DNA from: Chthonomonas sp.
GTDB lineage: Bacteria > Armatimonadota > Fimbriimonadia > Fimbriimonadales > Fimbriimonadaceae
Length of the DNA stretch: 64,000 nucleotides
Assembly: GCA_016788115.1 (NCBI GenBank)
Contig: JAEURR010000007.1
Coordinates: 62,001 to 126,000 of the forward strand
Direction: 5' to 3'
This document shows, piece by piece, positions 43,480-51,501 of this stretch (the first letter of the stretch is position 1; each line of letters begins with the position of its first letter). The position numbers were made by a program, and so were the translations under genes. The notes below the pieces were generated by a model, which saw nothing but the letters and a program-made list of their open reading frames with translations, was not told where the DNA came from and did not search any database.

Positions 43480-44725
43480 CAAGAACCGCGTCGGCGTGAC
43501 AGGCCCGGGCGGCAGCGCACGCGGCTAAGATCGCTTCCGCATCGTTCGCGACCGTCTCTACTGCGAAGCCAACTTGCTTCAAAGCGTCGGCAGTGACATG
43601 GGGCTCCCGCGCCCGGTAGAAGATGATGGGCGGAACGATGATGCTCTCGATGACGCCCCTGAGCGGTGTGTAGAAGGTTCCCAGGTCATGCCCGTCGATC
43701 ATGTTCGAGATGAGTACCACCGACCGAATCCCTTCTTTTGCGAGCGTCGCGCTCAAGTTCTCTGCCGAGTTCAGATTGTGCGCTCCATCCAAAATGAAGG
43801 GCACCCCCGCGTGCTCGGTCCGTTGAAAACGCCCAGGGATGAAGGCGCGGGCCGCACCCCGCGCGAGGGCGGCGGGATCAGAGCCAGCTCCGGACGCCAG
43901 CATCGCCGCCACCGCGAGCGCCATGTTTTCCGCCTGCATCATTCCGGTCAGCCCCGGTTTCAGACCGCCGACTTCACCGAAGGGGGTCGCCACCGCATAG
44001 CAGTCGCCCGAGAATTCCAACAAGACATCGCGACCCAGCAAGTAAGCCGGTGCTCCCACCGCGTCCGCGCGACGCAGAATCGCCTCGCGCGGCTCCGAGA
44101 GCATGGGTCCTACGATCACAGGTACGCCCGGTTTGATAATCCCGGCCTTCTCGGTCGCGATTTCCCCCAGCGTCGAACCCAGAATGCTCATGTGGTCCCA
44201 GCCGATGCTGGTGATGACCGAACACCGGGGTGTCACCACATTGGTGGCGTCGAGCCGACCACCCAGACCGACCTCGAGCGCGACCCACCGGGCCTGCATT
44301 GCCTTCCAATAGGCAAAGCCGAGCGCGGTCTTGAATTCGAACTCCGTTGGGCCATCGAACTCGGTCTTCTCCAGTGCCTCCGCGACGGGACGGAGCTGAG
44401 TCGTGAACCGGGCGAATTCCTCTTCGGAGATATGTTGACGCCCGAGCTGCACCCGCTCGCGGATGTCGTACACGTACGGACTGAAGAACGCACCTGTCAC
44501 ATGGCAATGCTCCACCAGCATGCTTTGGAGCATTGCCGTGACGCTGCCTTTGCCGTTCGTCCCGGCGACGTGTACGAACCTGGGCCCGCGCTCGCCGATC
44601 CCTATGGCATCTCCCAAGCCCGCCTGAAACACGAACTCATCCATGCGGTCGAGGCCGAGCCGCCAACCGCGTTTTTCCAGCGATGCAATGTATTGGACCG
44701 ATTCCGGAAAGTTCATGCTAGACAT
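43394..44725 (-). CDS. folC: Folylpolyglutamate/dihydrofolate synthase
   Basis: A 443-residue Mur-ligase-family enzyme that adds glutamate to folates (and may make dihydrofolate). Visible motifs: H-V-A-G-T-N-G-K-G-S (P-loop) near residue 47, S-P-Y-V-Y-D-I-R-E-R, the D-A-T-N-V-V-T-P segment, and H-N-L-N-S-A-E-N in the C-terminal domain. ATG at 44725 or 44716; neither has a convincing ribosome site. It diverges from the HIT gene, with only 28 bp between the two starts. Confidence 0.93.
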   Translation of the reverse strand: MSSMNFPESVQYIASLEKRGWRLGLDRMDEFVFQAGLGDAIGIGERGPRFVHVAGTNGKGSVTAMLQSMLVEHCHVTGAFFSPYVYDIRERVQLGRQHISEEEFARFTTQLRPVAEALEKTEFDGPTEFEFKTALGFAYWKAMQARWVALEVGLGGRLDATNVVTPRCSVITSIGWDHMSILGSTLGEIATEKAGIIKPGVPVIVGPMLSEPREAILRRADAVGAPAYLLGRDVLLEFSGDCYAVATPFGEVGGLKPGLTGMMQAENMALAVAAMLASGAGSDPAALARGAARAFIPGRFQRTEHAGVPFILDGAHNLNSAENLSATLAKEGIRSVVLISNMIDGHDLGTFYTPLRGVIESIIVPPIIFYRAREPHVTADALKQVGFAVETVANDAEAILAACAAARACHADAVLVTGSFYLVGQIGRALGLGVHSESASPQA

Positions 44726-44753
44726 TCGTTCTACGCGGGATAATGAGCGAATT
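44719..44753 (+). promoter_or_regulatory. Candidate leaderless promoter of the HIT-family gene
   Basis: TAGACA at 44719-44724 and TAATGA at 44741-44746 are 16 bp apart, and the -10 hexamer ends 7 nt before the ATG at 44754. Transcription would begin at the start codon itself. There is no Shine-Dalgarno sequence between them. Confidence 0.4.
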
Positions 44754-45209
44754 ATGGCGCTCCATCAGATTCCGTGTGAATTGTGCGATCAGCTCATTCT
44801 ATGTCGCGACGGATCGCACCCGCGCCTCATCTCCGAGATGGAATCTGGCTTCGCCGTGCTTGGGCCATCCCAGTATTTCTACGGTTATTCACTCCTGATA
44901 TGCAAAGAGCCCGCAACGGAGCTGGACGAGCTTGAGCCGCTCTTCCGCAAGCAATACCTTGACGACATGGCGCGGCTGGCGCAGGCGGTGAGGCTCGCCG
45001 TCCGACCGAACAAGCTCAACACCGAGGCCCTGGGGAACGTGTGCCATCACCACCATTGGCACGTCTTCCCGCGGTATCTCAATGAACCGGAGCCCCTGCT
45101 GCCGGTGTGGCAGTGCATGCCCACCGAGGACGAGGCTGCAGAGCACTTGTTCGATCGCGTGAGACACGAGGACTTGATCCAGCAGATTAGGCGACGGCTC
45201 AGAGATTGA
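44754..45209 (+). CDS. HIT-family nucleotide hydrolase
   Basis: A 151-residue histidine-triad protein. The triad is in C-H-H-H-H-W-H-V-F-P-R near residue 100, and the N-terminus has a C-E-L-C pair typical of zinc-binding HIT proteins. Members hydrolyse dinucleoside polyphosphates or adenylylated substrates. The frame extends upstream to 44643, but that part lies in folC on the other strand; the ATG at 44754 sits just before the conserved sequence. The end overlaps the convergent argH by 11 bp. Confidence 0.85.
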   Translation: MALHQIPCELCDQLILCRDGSHPRLISEMESGFAVLGPSQYFYGYSLLICKEPATELDELEPLFRKQYLDDMARLAQAVRLAVRPNKLNTEALGNVCHHHHWHVFPRYLNEPEPLLPVWQCMPTEDEAAEHLFDRVRHEDLIQQIRRRLRD

Positions 45210-46389
45210 GCTTGGCGGCAACGCGTCGATACGCCTCGCGGAACGAGATCCCTTCCCCCTGGACGAGCGCATAAGCACGCTCGGCAGCATAGAGGTCGGG
45301 CGTCATGGCATGGTCGAGCGTCGCGGGATTGAACCTCACGCCTCCGAGCGCATGGGCCGCAATGCTGAGGCACGCCTTGGTCCGGTCGATGCACCGAAAG
45401 AGCGGTGCCTTCATCAATTGCAGGTCCCGGAAGTACCCGCTCGACAGCCGCGTCGTGAGCGCTTGGATCGCGGCGAGATCGGCATTGGCCTGCGTCGCAT
45501 GGGCGCGAATCAGCTCGAAGACGTCGGGGTTGCGCTTCTGAGGCATGATCGATGAACCGGTCGTGAAAGCTGGATCGAGGGTGACAAAGCCGTACTCCGT
45601 GGTCGCGAAGAGCACCAGGTCCGATGCCGCACGGCTCAGATCACCCTGCAGTAGCGTGCATGCGAACGCAAACGCCGACTCCGCTTTGCCGCGACTGAGT
45701 TGCACCGCGGTTACAGGTTCCTGCGGGCTAGCGAATCCGAGTTCTTCTGCCACCCATACGCGATCGAGTACGAGTCCCGGCGTGCCGTAGCCTGCGGCCG
45801 AGCCGAGCGGGCACAGGTTCCACAGTCCGCTGAGCGCATCCAACGTGTCCGCGCTATGCATCAGCTCGGCGGCATGCGCACCTGCCCAATCCGCAACGGT
45901 ACTGGGCATCGCGCGTTGCAGGTGAGTGTAGCCGGGAATGCTCAGATTGCCCTGGCGCACGACGAGAGCGTTGAACGCGTTTGACGCGGCGGCGGCCAGG
46001 TTGCGCATCTCCTCCGCTTCAGCGCGCAGGTAAAGCCGCATCGCAGTCAGCACTTGATCGTTGCGCGAGCGGCCGAGGTGGATCCGCTGGCCCAGGTCAC
46101 CCAGCCGCATGGTCAGGTGCGCTTCAATGGCTGTGTGACAATCCTCTTGCTGGGGAAGAATCGACCACTGCCCTTGTGCGTGTTCTGCCGCTAGATCGCT
46201 CAGTGCTACTGCCAACCGCTCGGCGTCTTCCGTGCTGAGGTAGCCACACCGTGCGAGCATGCGGGCGTGGGCAACACTTGCGGTGCAATCGTGCCCGACG
46301 AGCCGCGCGTCCAGGGTCACGTCGTCACCTACGGTGAACTCCAGAACCGCGGCGTCCACCGCGGTCCCCTTCTCCCACAGGCGACTCAT
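45199..46389 (-). CDS. argH: Argininosuccinate lyase
   Basis: Final step of arginine synthesis: argininosuccinate to arginine and fumarate. The fumarase-superfamily signature G-S-S-I-M-P-Q-K-R-N-P is present near residue 280, and H-L-G-R-S-R-N-D-Q-V near residue 103. Length 396 is shorter than the usual about 460: the protein ends soon after the F-R-E-A-Y-R-R-V-A segment, so the usual C-terminal part is missing. It is the last gene of the arginine operon; its start overlaps the argE stop (ATGA). Confidence 0.94.
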   Translation of the reverse strand: MSRLWEKGTAVDAAVLEFTVGDDVTLDARLVGHDCTASVAHARMLARCGYLSTEDAERLAVALSDLAAEHAQGQWSILPQQEDCHTAIEAHLTMRLGDLGQRIHLGRSRNDQVLTAMRLYLRAEAEEMRNLAAAASNAFNALVVRQGNLSIPGYTHLQRAMPSTVADWAGAHAAELMHSADTLDALSGLWNLCPLGSAAGYGTPGLVLDRVWVAEELGFASPQEPVTAVQLSRGKAESAFAFACTLLQGDLSRAASDLVLFATTEYGFVTLDPAFTTGSSIMPQKRNPDVFELIRAHATQANADLAAIQALTTRLSSGYFRDLQLMKAPLFRCIDRTKACLSIAAHALGGVRFNPATLDHAMTPDLYAAERAYALVQGEGISFREAYRRVAAKLNL

Positions 46390-47462
46390 GAAGCCACCTC
46401 TGCGAACCGGTCGATCAGTGCGGAATAGAAGCGCGCCCCATCGAGAAGCTCGCTCTCAAGGACGAACTCGTCGGCGGAGTGCGACCGGGCTGAGACCCCT
46501 GGGCCCACCTTGATCGTGGGGACGTCTTGGAAGAAAACTTGATCGCTCATCGTTTGGCTCGCGAAAGTCCGGCGGTCCGGTGCGGCTTGCTGCGCAGCTC
46601 TGACAATTGCCGCATCGGGTGGACACGCATATGGCAAGAGCCGAGTCGAACGTGGTTCGATCTCACCTTCGACCAGCGAGCTCAAATAGTCCACCAGCGC
46701 CCCGTGCTCTATGCCCGGCGAGGTTCGAATATCTAGCGTCGCCGAGGCTTGGCCGGGGACCTGATTGGAAACCTCTGCGCCCCGTAGCATGGTGACTTGG
46801 AGGGTCGTTGGACCAAGCTCGGGGTGCGGAGATCCCAGGTTTGCGCTCTTTAGGGCGACGAGGTCACGCGCAAGTTGCCAACCCGGCGAATCGATGCCCA
46901 AGGAGTCGGCATTGGCGGCGTGGCAGGCAGTGCCACGGGCGATCAGGTTCAAGATCATGAGCCCCTTTTGCGCAGTTCCGATGTGGAGATCGGTGGGCTC
47001 ACCCACCACGACGCCGTTGGGTCGCCAGCCCAGTTCGTCGCGCAGCCAGGGCCAAGCGACTTCGGTCCCCAGCCCGCCGGTCTCTTCGTCGCCGACAAGC
47101 ATGAGGACGACCTCGCAGGGTCCTCCGGACTCGTGGGCCCGCAAGAAGGCAGCGATCATTGCGGCGACGCTGGCCTTCGTGTCGTTGCTGCCCAGACCAT
47201 AGACCCGCCCGTCCTCTTGAGCCGGATCCCACGGATCGCGCGTCCAGCTAGAGTTTGGGGGCACGGTGTCGAGGTGTGAGTTTAAAAGCAACCGCTGGCC
47301 GCGACCAGTCCGCGCGATGACGTTGTGATGCAGGCGGTGCACCTCGACTCCTGCGCTGCTCAGAAACTCGGACACGAAGTCAGCGATCTCACCTTCTTCA
47401 TGCGAAACGCTGGGGATTCGGACCAGGTCCCGGTGGAGTTGCAGCAGCTGCGCTTCGGTCAT
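46386..47462 (-). CDS. argE: M20-family deacylase, probably N-acyl-ornithine/citrulline deacylase
   Basis: A 358-residue zinc peptidase-family enzyme. Metal ligands are in S-H-L-D-T-V-P (about 57-63), G-S-N-D-T-K-A-S, G-D-E-E-T-G-G and E-P-T-D, with the C-terminal His in the final domain. Position between argB and argH and the presence of an AOTCase/SOTCase-type argF' imply it removes the acyl group from N-acylcitrulline (as in Xanthomonas and Bacteroides) rather than from ornithine. Both ends overlap neighbours by ATGA. The acyl group is unknown. Confidence 0.88.
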   Translation of the reverse strand: MTEAQLLQLHRDLVRIPSVSHEEGEIADFVSEFLSSAGVEVHRLHHNVIARTGRGQRLLLNSHLDTVPPNSSWTRDPWDPAQEDGRVYGLGSNDTKASVAAMIAAFLRAHESGGPCEVVLMLVGDEETGGLGTEVAWPWLRDELGWRPNGVVVGEPTDLHIGTAQKGLMILNLIARGTACHAANADSLGIDSPGWQLARDLVALKSANLGSPHPELGPTTLQVTMLRGAEVSNQVPGQASATLDIRTSPGIEHGALVDYLSSLVEGEIEPRSTRLLPYACPPDAAIVRAAQQAAPDRRTFASQTMSDQVFFQDVPTIKVGPGVSARSHSADEFVLESELLDGARFYSALIDRFAEVAS

Positions 47463-48334
47463 AGGAGGTCACACTCAGTAAGGCTGATGAGCGTGCCGCA
47501 CCCCTCGTTTGTGAAGAGCTCGGTCAAGATCGAATCGGGGTACCCAAATCCGATGACGTGGACCCGATCGACGCCACCCTTCAGCGCCGAATGAATCGCG
47601 GACGATTTGGGCAACATGCCTCCCGACAACTTTCCAGACTCGATCAGGGCTTCGAGCTCGGTGAGCGCCAGCTGCGAAATCAGCGTAGTCGGGTCGCCAA
47701 ACGTCTCCAGAATCCCTTCCGCCCCCGTGAGCATGATGAGTTTGGAAGCTCCGATCGCAACGGCGATCGCTGCTGCGACGGTGTCGGCGTTGATGTTCAG
47801 AGGCTCGCCGTTGGCGTCGGCCGCAAGAGGGCTTACGATCGGGAGATGACCACGATCCAAGAGTGATTCCAGGACTTTGGTATCGATCCCGACGATCTCG
47901 CCGACATGCCCAAAGTCGATGGGGACTTTGCTGCGCGGCTCAGCTTGGATGAGCCCCGAGTCGATGCCAGAGAGGCCGACCGCATCCACTCCCAGCTTGC
48001 GGCAGGCTCCGAGCAGCGTCGCTTGAACTTCCCCGTTGAGCGCCAAGATCGAGACCTGCAGCATCTCGCGACTGGTTGCTCGACGACCCTCCACGAAGGT
48101 GTACTCGACCCCCAGCCGCTTTGCCAGTTCGTTTGCTTGGGTTCCACCGCCATGGACGAATACGACGCGAACTCCCAGATCGTGCAGGACTTGCAGTTGC
48201 TCCAGGACCCGGAGCGCCTCTTCTTGCGTGCGTAGCCCTTCCCCGCCGCACTTGACGACAAAGGTCTGGCCGCGGTGGTGCCGCAGATAGGGAATCGCGT
48301 GCCTGAGCGATGCGACGGGGCTAGGATGCTCCAT
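47459..48334 (-). CDS. argB: N-acylglutamate kinase
   Basis: A 291-residue amino acid kinase. The N-terminal phosphate-binding motif reads V-V-K-C-G-G-E (instead of the common K-Y-G-G), then V-H-G-G-G-T-Q near 62-68, N-I-N-A-D-T-V-A-A near 182, L-T-G-A-E-G-I and the C-terminal G-G-M-L-P-K-S. No acetyltransferase domain is fused to it, unlike the bifunctional enzymes of Xanthomonas. It overlaps argF' by 14 bp and argE by 4 bp. Confidence 0.92.
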   Translation of the reverse strand: MEHPSPVASLRHAIPYLRHHRGQTFVVKCGGEGLRTQEEALRVLEQLQVLHDLGVRVVFVHGGGTQANELAKRLGVEYTFVEGRRATSREMLQVSILALNGEVQATLLGACRKLGVDAVGLSGIDSGLIQAEPRSKVPIDFGHVGEIVGIDTKVLESLLDRGHLPIVSPLAADANGEPLNINADTVAAAIAVAIGASKLIMLTGAEGILETFGDPTTLISQLALTELEALIESGKLSGGMLPKSSAIHSALKGGVDRVHVIGFGYPDSILTELFTNEGCGTLISLTECDLL

Positions 48335-49319
48335 TGTTCTTCTCCATGAGGTGGGTCATGATCGCCTTCTGCACGTGCAGCCGATTTGCAGCTTGGGCCA
48401 GCACGATGCTGCGCGGCCCATCGAGCACTTCGTCGGCGACTTTCACATTGCGCCTTACCGGGAGGCAGTGCATAAATTTTGCGTTGGGGCGTGCCGATTC
48501 GAACCATGATTCGGCCACGCACCAATCGCGAAGGTGGGACCGGGCGGCGAGTTCGGCATCAGGATGGCCGTACAGGTCGGGGCGGCACCACGACTTGCAA
48601 TACAAGACGTGGGCACCATCAAGCGCAACGACCCGATCGTCGGTAGTCTGTACTCTGGTGTAGGCGCGGGCTTCGACCAGGATCTGATCCGGCAGGTCGT
48701 ATCCAGCCGGACGCAGCACGGTGACGTGCATGCCACGCCGGGCAGCCATCATGAGCGCGGCGCGTGGGACGGCATACGGGAGCGGTTTGGGATGGTACGC
48801 CCAACTCAAGACAAATTTGCCGTCACGAGGGACGTCGATGTCATCGAGCGTTTTCCAGTCGGCGAGGGCTTGGCATGGGTGGTCTGACGCCGATTCCATG
48901 TTGATGACGGGCTTTGGGGACAGGTCGGCGATCTGCCGCATCAGTCCGTCAGCCAGATCCTCGCTGAGCGACTGCTGCTTCGCAAAGCAGCGCACGCCGA
49001 GCAGGTCACAATACTGCGCAAGCACCGGAATCGCCTCGCGCAGGTGTTCTTGTTCCGCGCCATCCATAACGATACCGTCGCGGGTCTCCAGTTGCCACGA
49101 GCCCGAGCCCGGCTGGATCACGAACGATCCGCCGCCAAGCTGCGCCACCCCCGACTGAATCGAGGCGAGTGTGCGCAAGCTTGGGTTCATGAAGAGCAAG
49201 CCAACGACCTTGCCCGCCAGCGGCCTTGCATCGGGATGGGTCTTCAAATAGTCCGAAAGCCGAAGAAGCATCTCGGTCTGATCGCTCGCTAAATCCGTGA
49301 GGGAGAGATAGTTCCTCAT
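48321..49319 (-). CDS. argF': N-acylornithine carbamoyltransferase (AOTCase/SOTCase family)
   Basis: A 332-residue carbamoyltransferase of the acyl-ornithine branch. It has N-P-S-L-R-T (45-50, carbamoyl phosphate), V-M-D-G...E-H-L-R-E-A-I-P-V-L (84-100), V-I-N-M-E-S-A-S-D-H-P-C-Q-A-L-A-D, Y-H-P-K-P-L-P and H-C-L-P-V-R-R-N-V. These match Xanthomonas N-acetylornithine and Bacteroides N-succinylornithine enzymes and differ from normal ArgF. The residue that sets the acyl group (Glu92 in Xanthomonas, Pro90 in Bacteroides) aligns with Gln90 here. Start overlaps the argD stop (ATGA). Confidence 0.92.
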   Translation of the reverse strand: MRNYLSLTDLASDQTEMLLRLSDYLKTHPDARPLAGKVVGLLFMNPSLRTLASIQSGVAQLGGGSFVIQPGSGSWQLETRDGIVMDGAEQEHLREAIPVLAQYCDLLGVRCFAKQQSLSEDLADGLMRQIADLSPKPVINMESASDHPCQALADWKTLDDIDVPRDGKFVLSWAYHPKPLPYAVPRAALMMAARRGMHVTVLRPAGYDLPDQILVEARAYTRVQTTDDRVVALDGAHVLYCKSWCRPDLYGHPDAELAARSHLRDWCVAESWFESARPNAKFMHCLPVRRNVKVADEVLDGPRSIVLAQAANRLHVQKAIMTHLMEKNNGAS

Positions 49320-50440
49320 GCTGGCACCTTGCGAAGCGCCGCTAAGAAAGTATCGACCGCGGCGTCATCGATGACCAAGGGAGGTAGCAGGCGCACAACG
49401 TTGGGGTCCTTGGCATCGCCAGTGATGAAACCGGCATCGAGCAACTCGGCCCGGACATCTCGGCTCGGGCGGATGGTGTGCAGTCCGATGAGTAGGCCCC
49501 GCCCAGAAACGCTGCGGACCACGCCGCCTCTGGTTTCTGTCATCAGTCGTTGGCTGATCCGATTCACATTCGCAAGGAACGCAGGCCGACTCACCGCCTT
49601 GATCGTGATATCCATCGCGGCACACGCCATGGGCCCGCCGCCGAAGGTAGTACCGTAGCTTCCTTTCGGCAAGTCTTTGCAAAGCTCGGAACCTGCACAG
49701 GTCGCCCCAATCGGGAATCCGCCCGCGAGCCCTTTGGCAGCCGTGAGAATGTCAGGGATGACTCTCAGCGCTTCGATCGCGAAGAAGGTTCCGCAACGAC
49801 CCGCGCCGGTCTGGACTTCGTCGGCGATCATGAGTGCACCCGTTTCCGTGCAGCGCCGCCGTGCAGCCTGAACGAACTCGGTGCTCAGTGTCCTGGCCCC
49901 CGCGACCCCTTGGACTGGCTCGAAAATGAACGCCGCCGTCTGGTCGGTGACCGCGCTCTCCAGCCCATCAAGATCTTCGGGCTCAAGCCAGTCGACTTCG
50001 AAAGGTCGATTCGGAAACCCGTACCAGCTGGTCGATCCGTCGGTGATGGCGGCCGCCGCCGCGGTTCTGCCGTGAAATGCTCCGCGCAGAGCCGTCACGC
50101 GTAGGCGCTGCGTATGGGTCAGCGCAAGCCTCAGGGCATTCTCGTTGGCCTCCGCGCCCGAGTTCACCAAGAGCACGTGGTCCACGCCGCTAGGCAGTTG
50201 CCCAACCAGCCGTTCGACTGCGCGCGTGCGGACCGGCACTTCAATCGCATTGGATTGAAACACAAGGTCCTTTGCCTGCGCGGAGATGGCCTGGCTCAGA
50301 CCGGCATGACTGTAGCCTAGCGAAGCCACCGCGTGGCCGCCGTAAAAGTCGATGTACTCGCGACCGTGCCCGTCGCGCACGGTGACGCCGCAACCGGAGA
50401 CCAACTCTGGACCGATGCGTGTGTAGACGGGGAACTCCAT
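49316..50440 (-). CDS. argD: N-acylornithine aminotransferase
   Basis: A 374-residue class III aminotransferase (PLP enzyme). Visible features: G-G-H-A-V-A-S-L-G-Y-S-H near residue 34, N-S-G-A-E-A-N-E-N-A-L, G-A-F-H-G-R-T, D-E-V-Q-T-G and the PLP lysine in L-T-A-A-K-G-L-A-G-G-F-P. It converts N-acylglutamate semialdehyde to N-acylornithine. I chose the ATG at 50440, 2 bp after the argC stop; the frame is open to 50512 but that would overlap argC. Confidence 0.94.
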   Translation of the reverse strand: MEFPVYTRIGPELVSGCGVTVRDGHGREYIDFYGGHAVASLGYSHAGLSQAISAQAKDLVFQSNAIEVPVRTRAVERLVGQLPSGVDHVLLVNSGAEANENALRLALTHTQRLRVTALRGAFHGRTAAAAAITDGSTSWYGFPNRPFEVDWLEPEDLDGLESAVTDQTAAFIFEPVQGVAGARTLSTEFVQAARRRCTETGALMIADEVQTGAGRCGTFFAIEALRVIPDILTAAKGLAGGFPIGATCAGSELCKDLPKGSYGTTFGGGPMACAAMDITIKAVSRPAFLANVNRISQRLMTETRGGVVRSVSGRGLLIGLHTIRPSRDVRAELLDAGFITGDAKDPNVVRLLPPLVIDDAAVDTFLAALRKVPA

Positions 50441-50442
50441 GG

Positions 50443-51501
50443 TCAGATCCAGCCCGGCACGGGGTGCATCAGCCCTGCCGCTTGGTCCAGGCCGCAGAGC
50501 CGATTCATCCACTGCACAGCGCCGCCAGCCGCACCCTTCACCAGGTTGTCGATGACCGAGGTCAGCACCAACTGTTGCCCCTGGACGGCTACCCCGATGT
50601 GGCAGCGATTCGATCCCGCGATCTCCTTGACGCTAGGCATGCGTGTACCGACCTGCACGAACGGAGTTGCCGAATAGAACTCTTGGAGCTGCTGGACGAT
50701 TTCCTCAGCGGAATGTGGTCGGTGGAGCTGGGCAAAGACGGTTGCATGGATACCGCGCGCGAACGGACCGGAATGCGGAACGAACGCCAAAGTCGGAGTC
50801 GTGCCGAAACGCGCGGCGATCATCGTCATTTCCGCTTGGTGCCGGTGGCGCAATGGCTCGTAGGACCACAAAGCGCTTTGGCGTTCGGGATGGTGCGTAC
50901 CGGCGCGGGGTTGCCGACCGGCTCCGGTACTACCGGTGACTGCGCTCACCGCGTAGTTCGGGACCGTGAGTTCGAGCGCTTGGAGCGGAGCCAAGGCGAG
51001 CACGACCGTGGTGGTGAAGCAACCTGGATGGGCGATGTAAGCATCGGGAGTCTCCTTCTGCAGGTCCGGACAGGCGCAGATGAAACGGTGCATCAGACCC
51101 TTGGCCCCGTGCTCTTTGCCATAGATCGCTTCGTACTGGTCGGCCCCCGGGTAACGGAAGTCTGCTGACATATCCACCACGCGAACGGCATCGCCGGAGC
51201 CCTTCAGCAGGTCGTCCAGCGCGGCGGCCGTCTCCCCGTGAGGGAGCGCTGAGAAGACCGCAAGCTGACGCTTGGAGGCGATCAGCTCCTTCGCGACCGA
51301 CAGATCGCTGAACGCCAAATCGCGAGCTGCGCCCGCCAGGTGGGGGAACTGCTCGTCCACCCGCTGATCTGCGTGCGTGGTCGAGATGACCGCCTCGATC
51401 CGGAAGTTCGGATGGCCCAGCAGCAGGCGCATGACCTCGGCAGCGACATAGCCGCTCCCTCCAAGGACGAGAGTGGGAATCGTTTTAGATAGCACGGGCA
51501 A
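50443..51501 (-). CDS. argC: N-acyl-gamma-glutamyl-phosphate reductase
   Basis: A 352-residue reductase: G-G-S-G-Y-V-A-A-E (NADP fold, 14-22), D-M-S-A-D-F-R (110-116), active Cys161 in H-P-G-C-F-T-T-T, S-T-G-A-G-R, and H-R-H-Q-A-E with the catalytic His. The motif H-P-G-C replaces the common N-P-G-C. It reduces N-acylglutamyl phosphate to the semialdehyde. It overlaps the upstream P-loop gene by 17 bp and lies 2 bp before argD. Confidence 0.94.
   Translation of the reverse strand: MPVLSKTIPTLVLGGSGYVAAEVMRLLLGHPNFRIEAVISTTHADQRVDEQFPHLAGAARDLAFSDLSVAKELIASKRQLAVFSALPHGETAAALDDLLKGSGDAVRVVDMSADFRYPGADQYEAIYGKEHGAKGLMHRFICACPDLQKETPDAYIAHPGCFTTTVVLALAPLQALELTVPNYAVSAVTGSTGAGRQPRAGTHHPERQSALWSYEPLRHRHQAEMTMIAARFGTTPTLAFVPHSGPFARGIHATVFAQLHRPHSAEEIVQQLQEFYSATPFVQVGTRMPSVKEIAGSNRCHIGVAVQGQQLVLTSVIDNLVKGAAGGAVQWMNRLCGLDQAAGLMHPVPGWI

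Noticed and set aside
43574-44743. Long plus-strand frame opposite folC
   Set aside because: folC has clear Mur-ligase motifs; the opposite frame is Arg/His-rich with no recognisable features.
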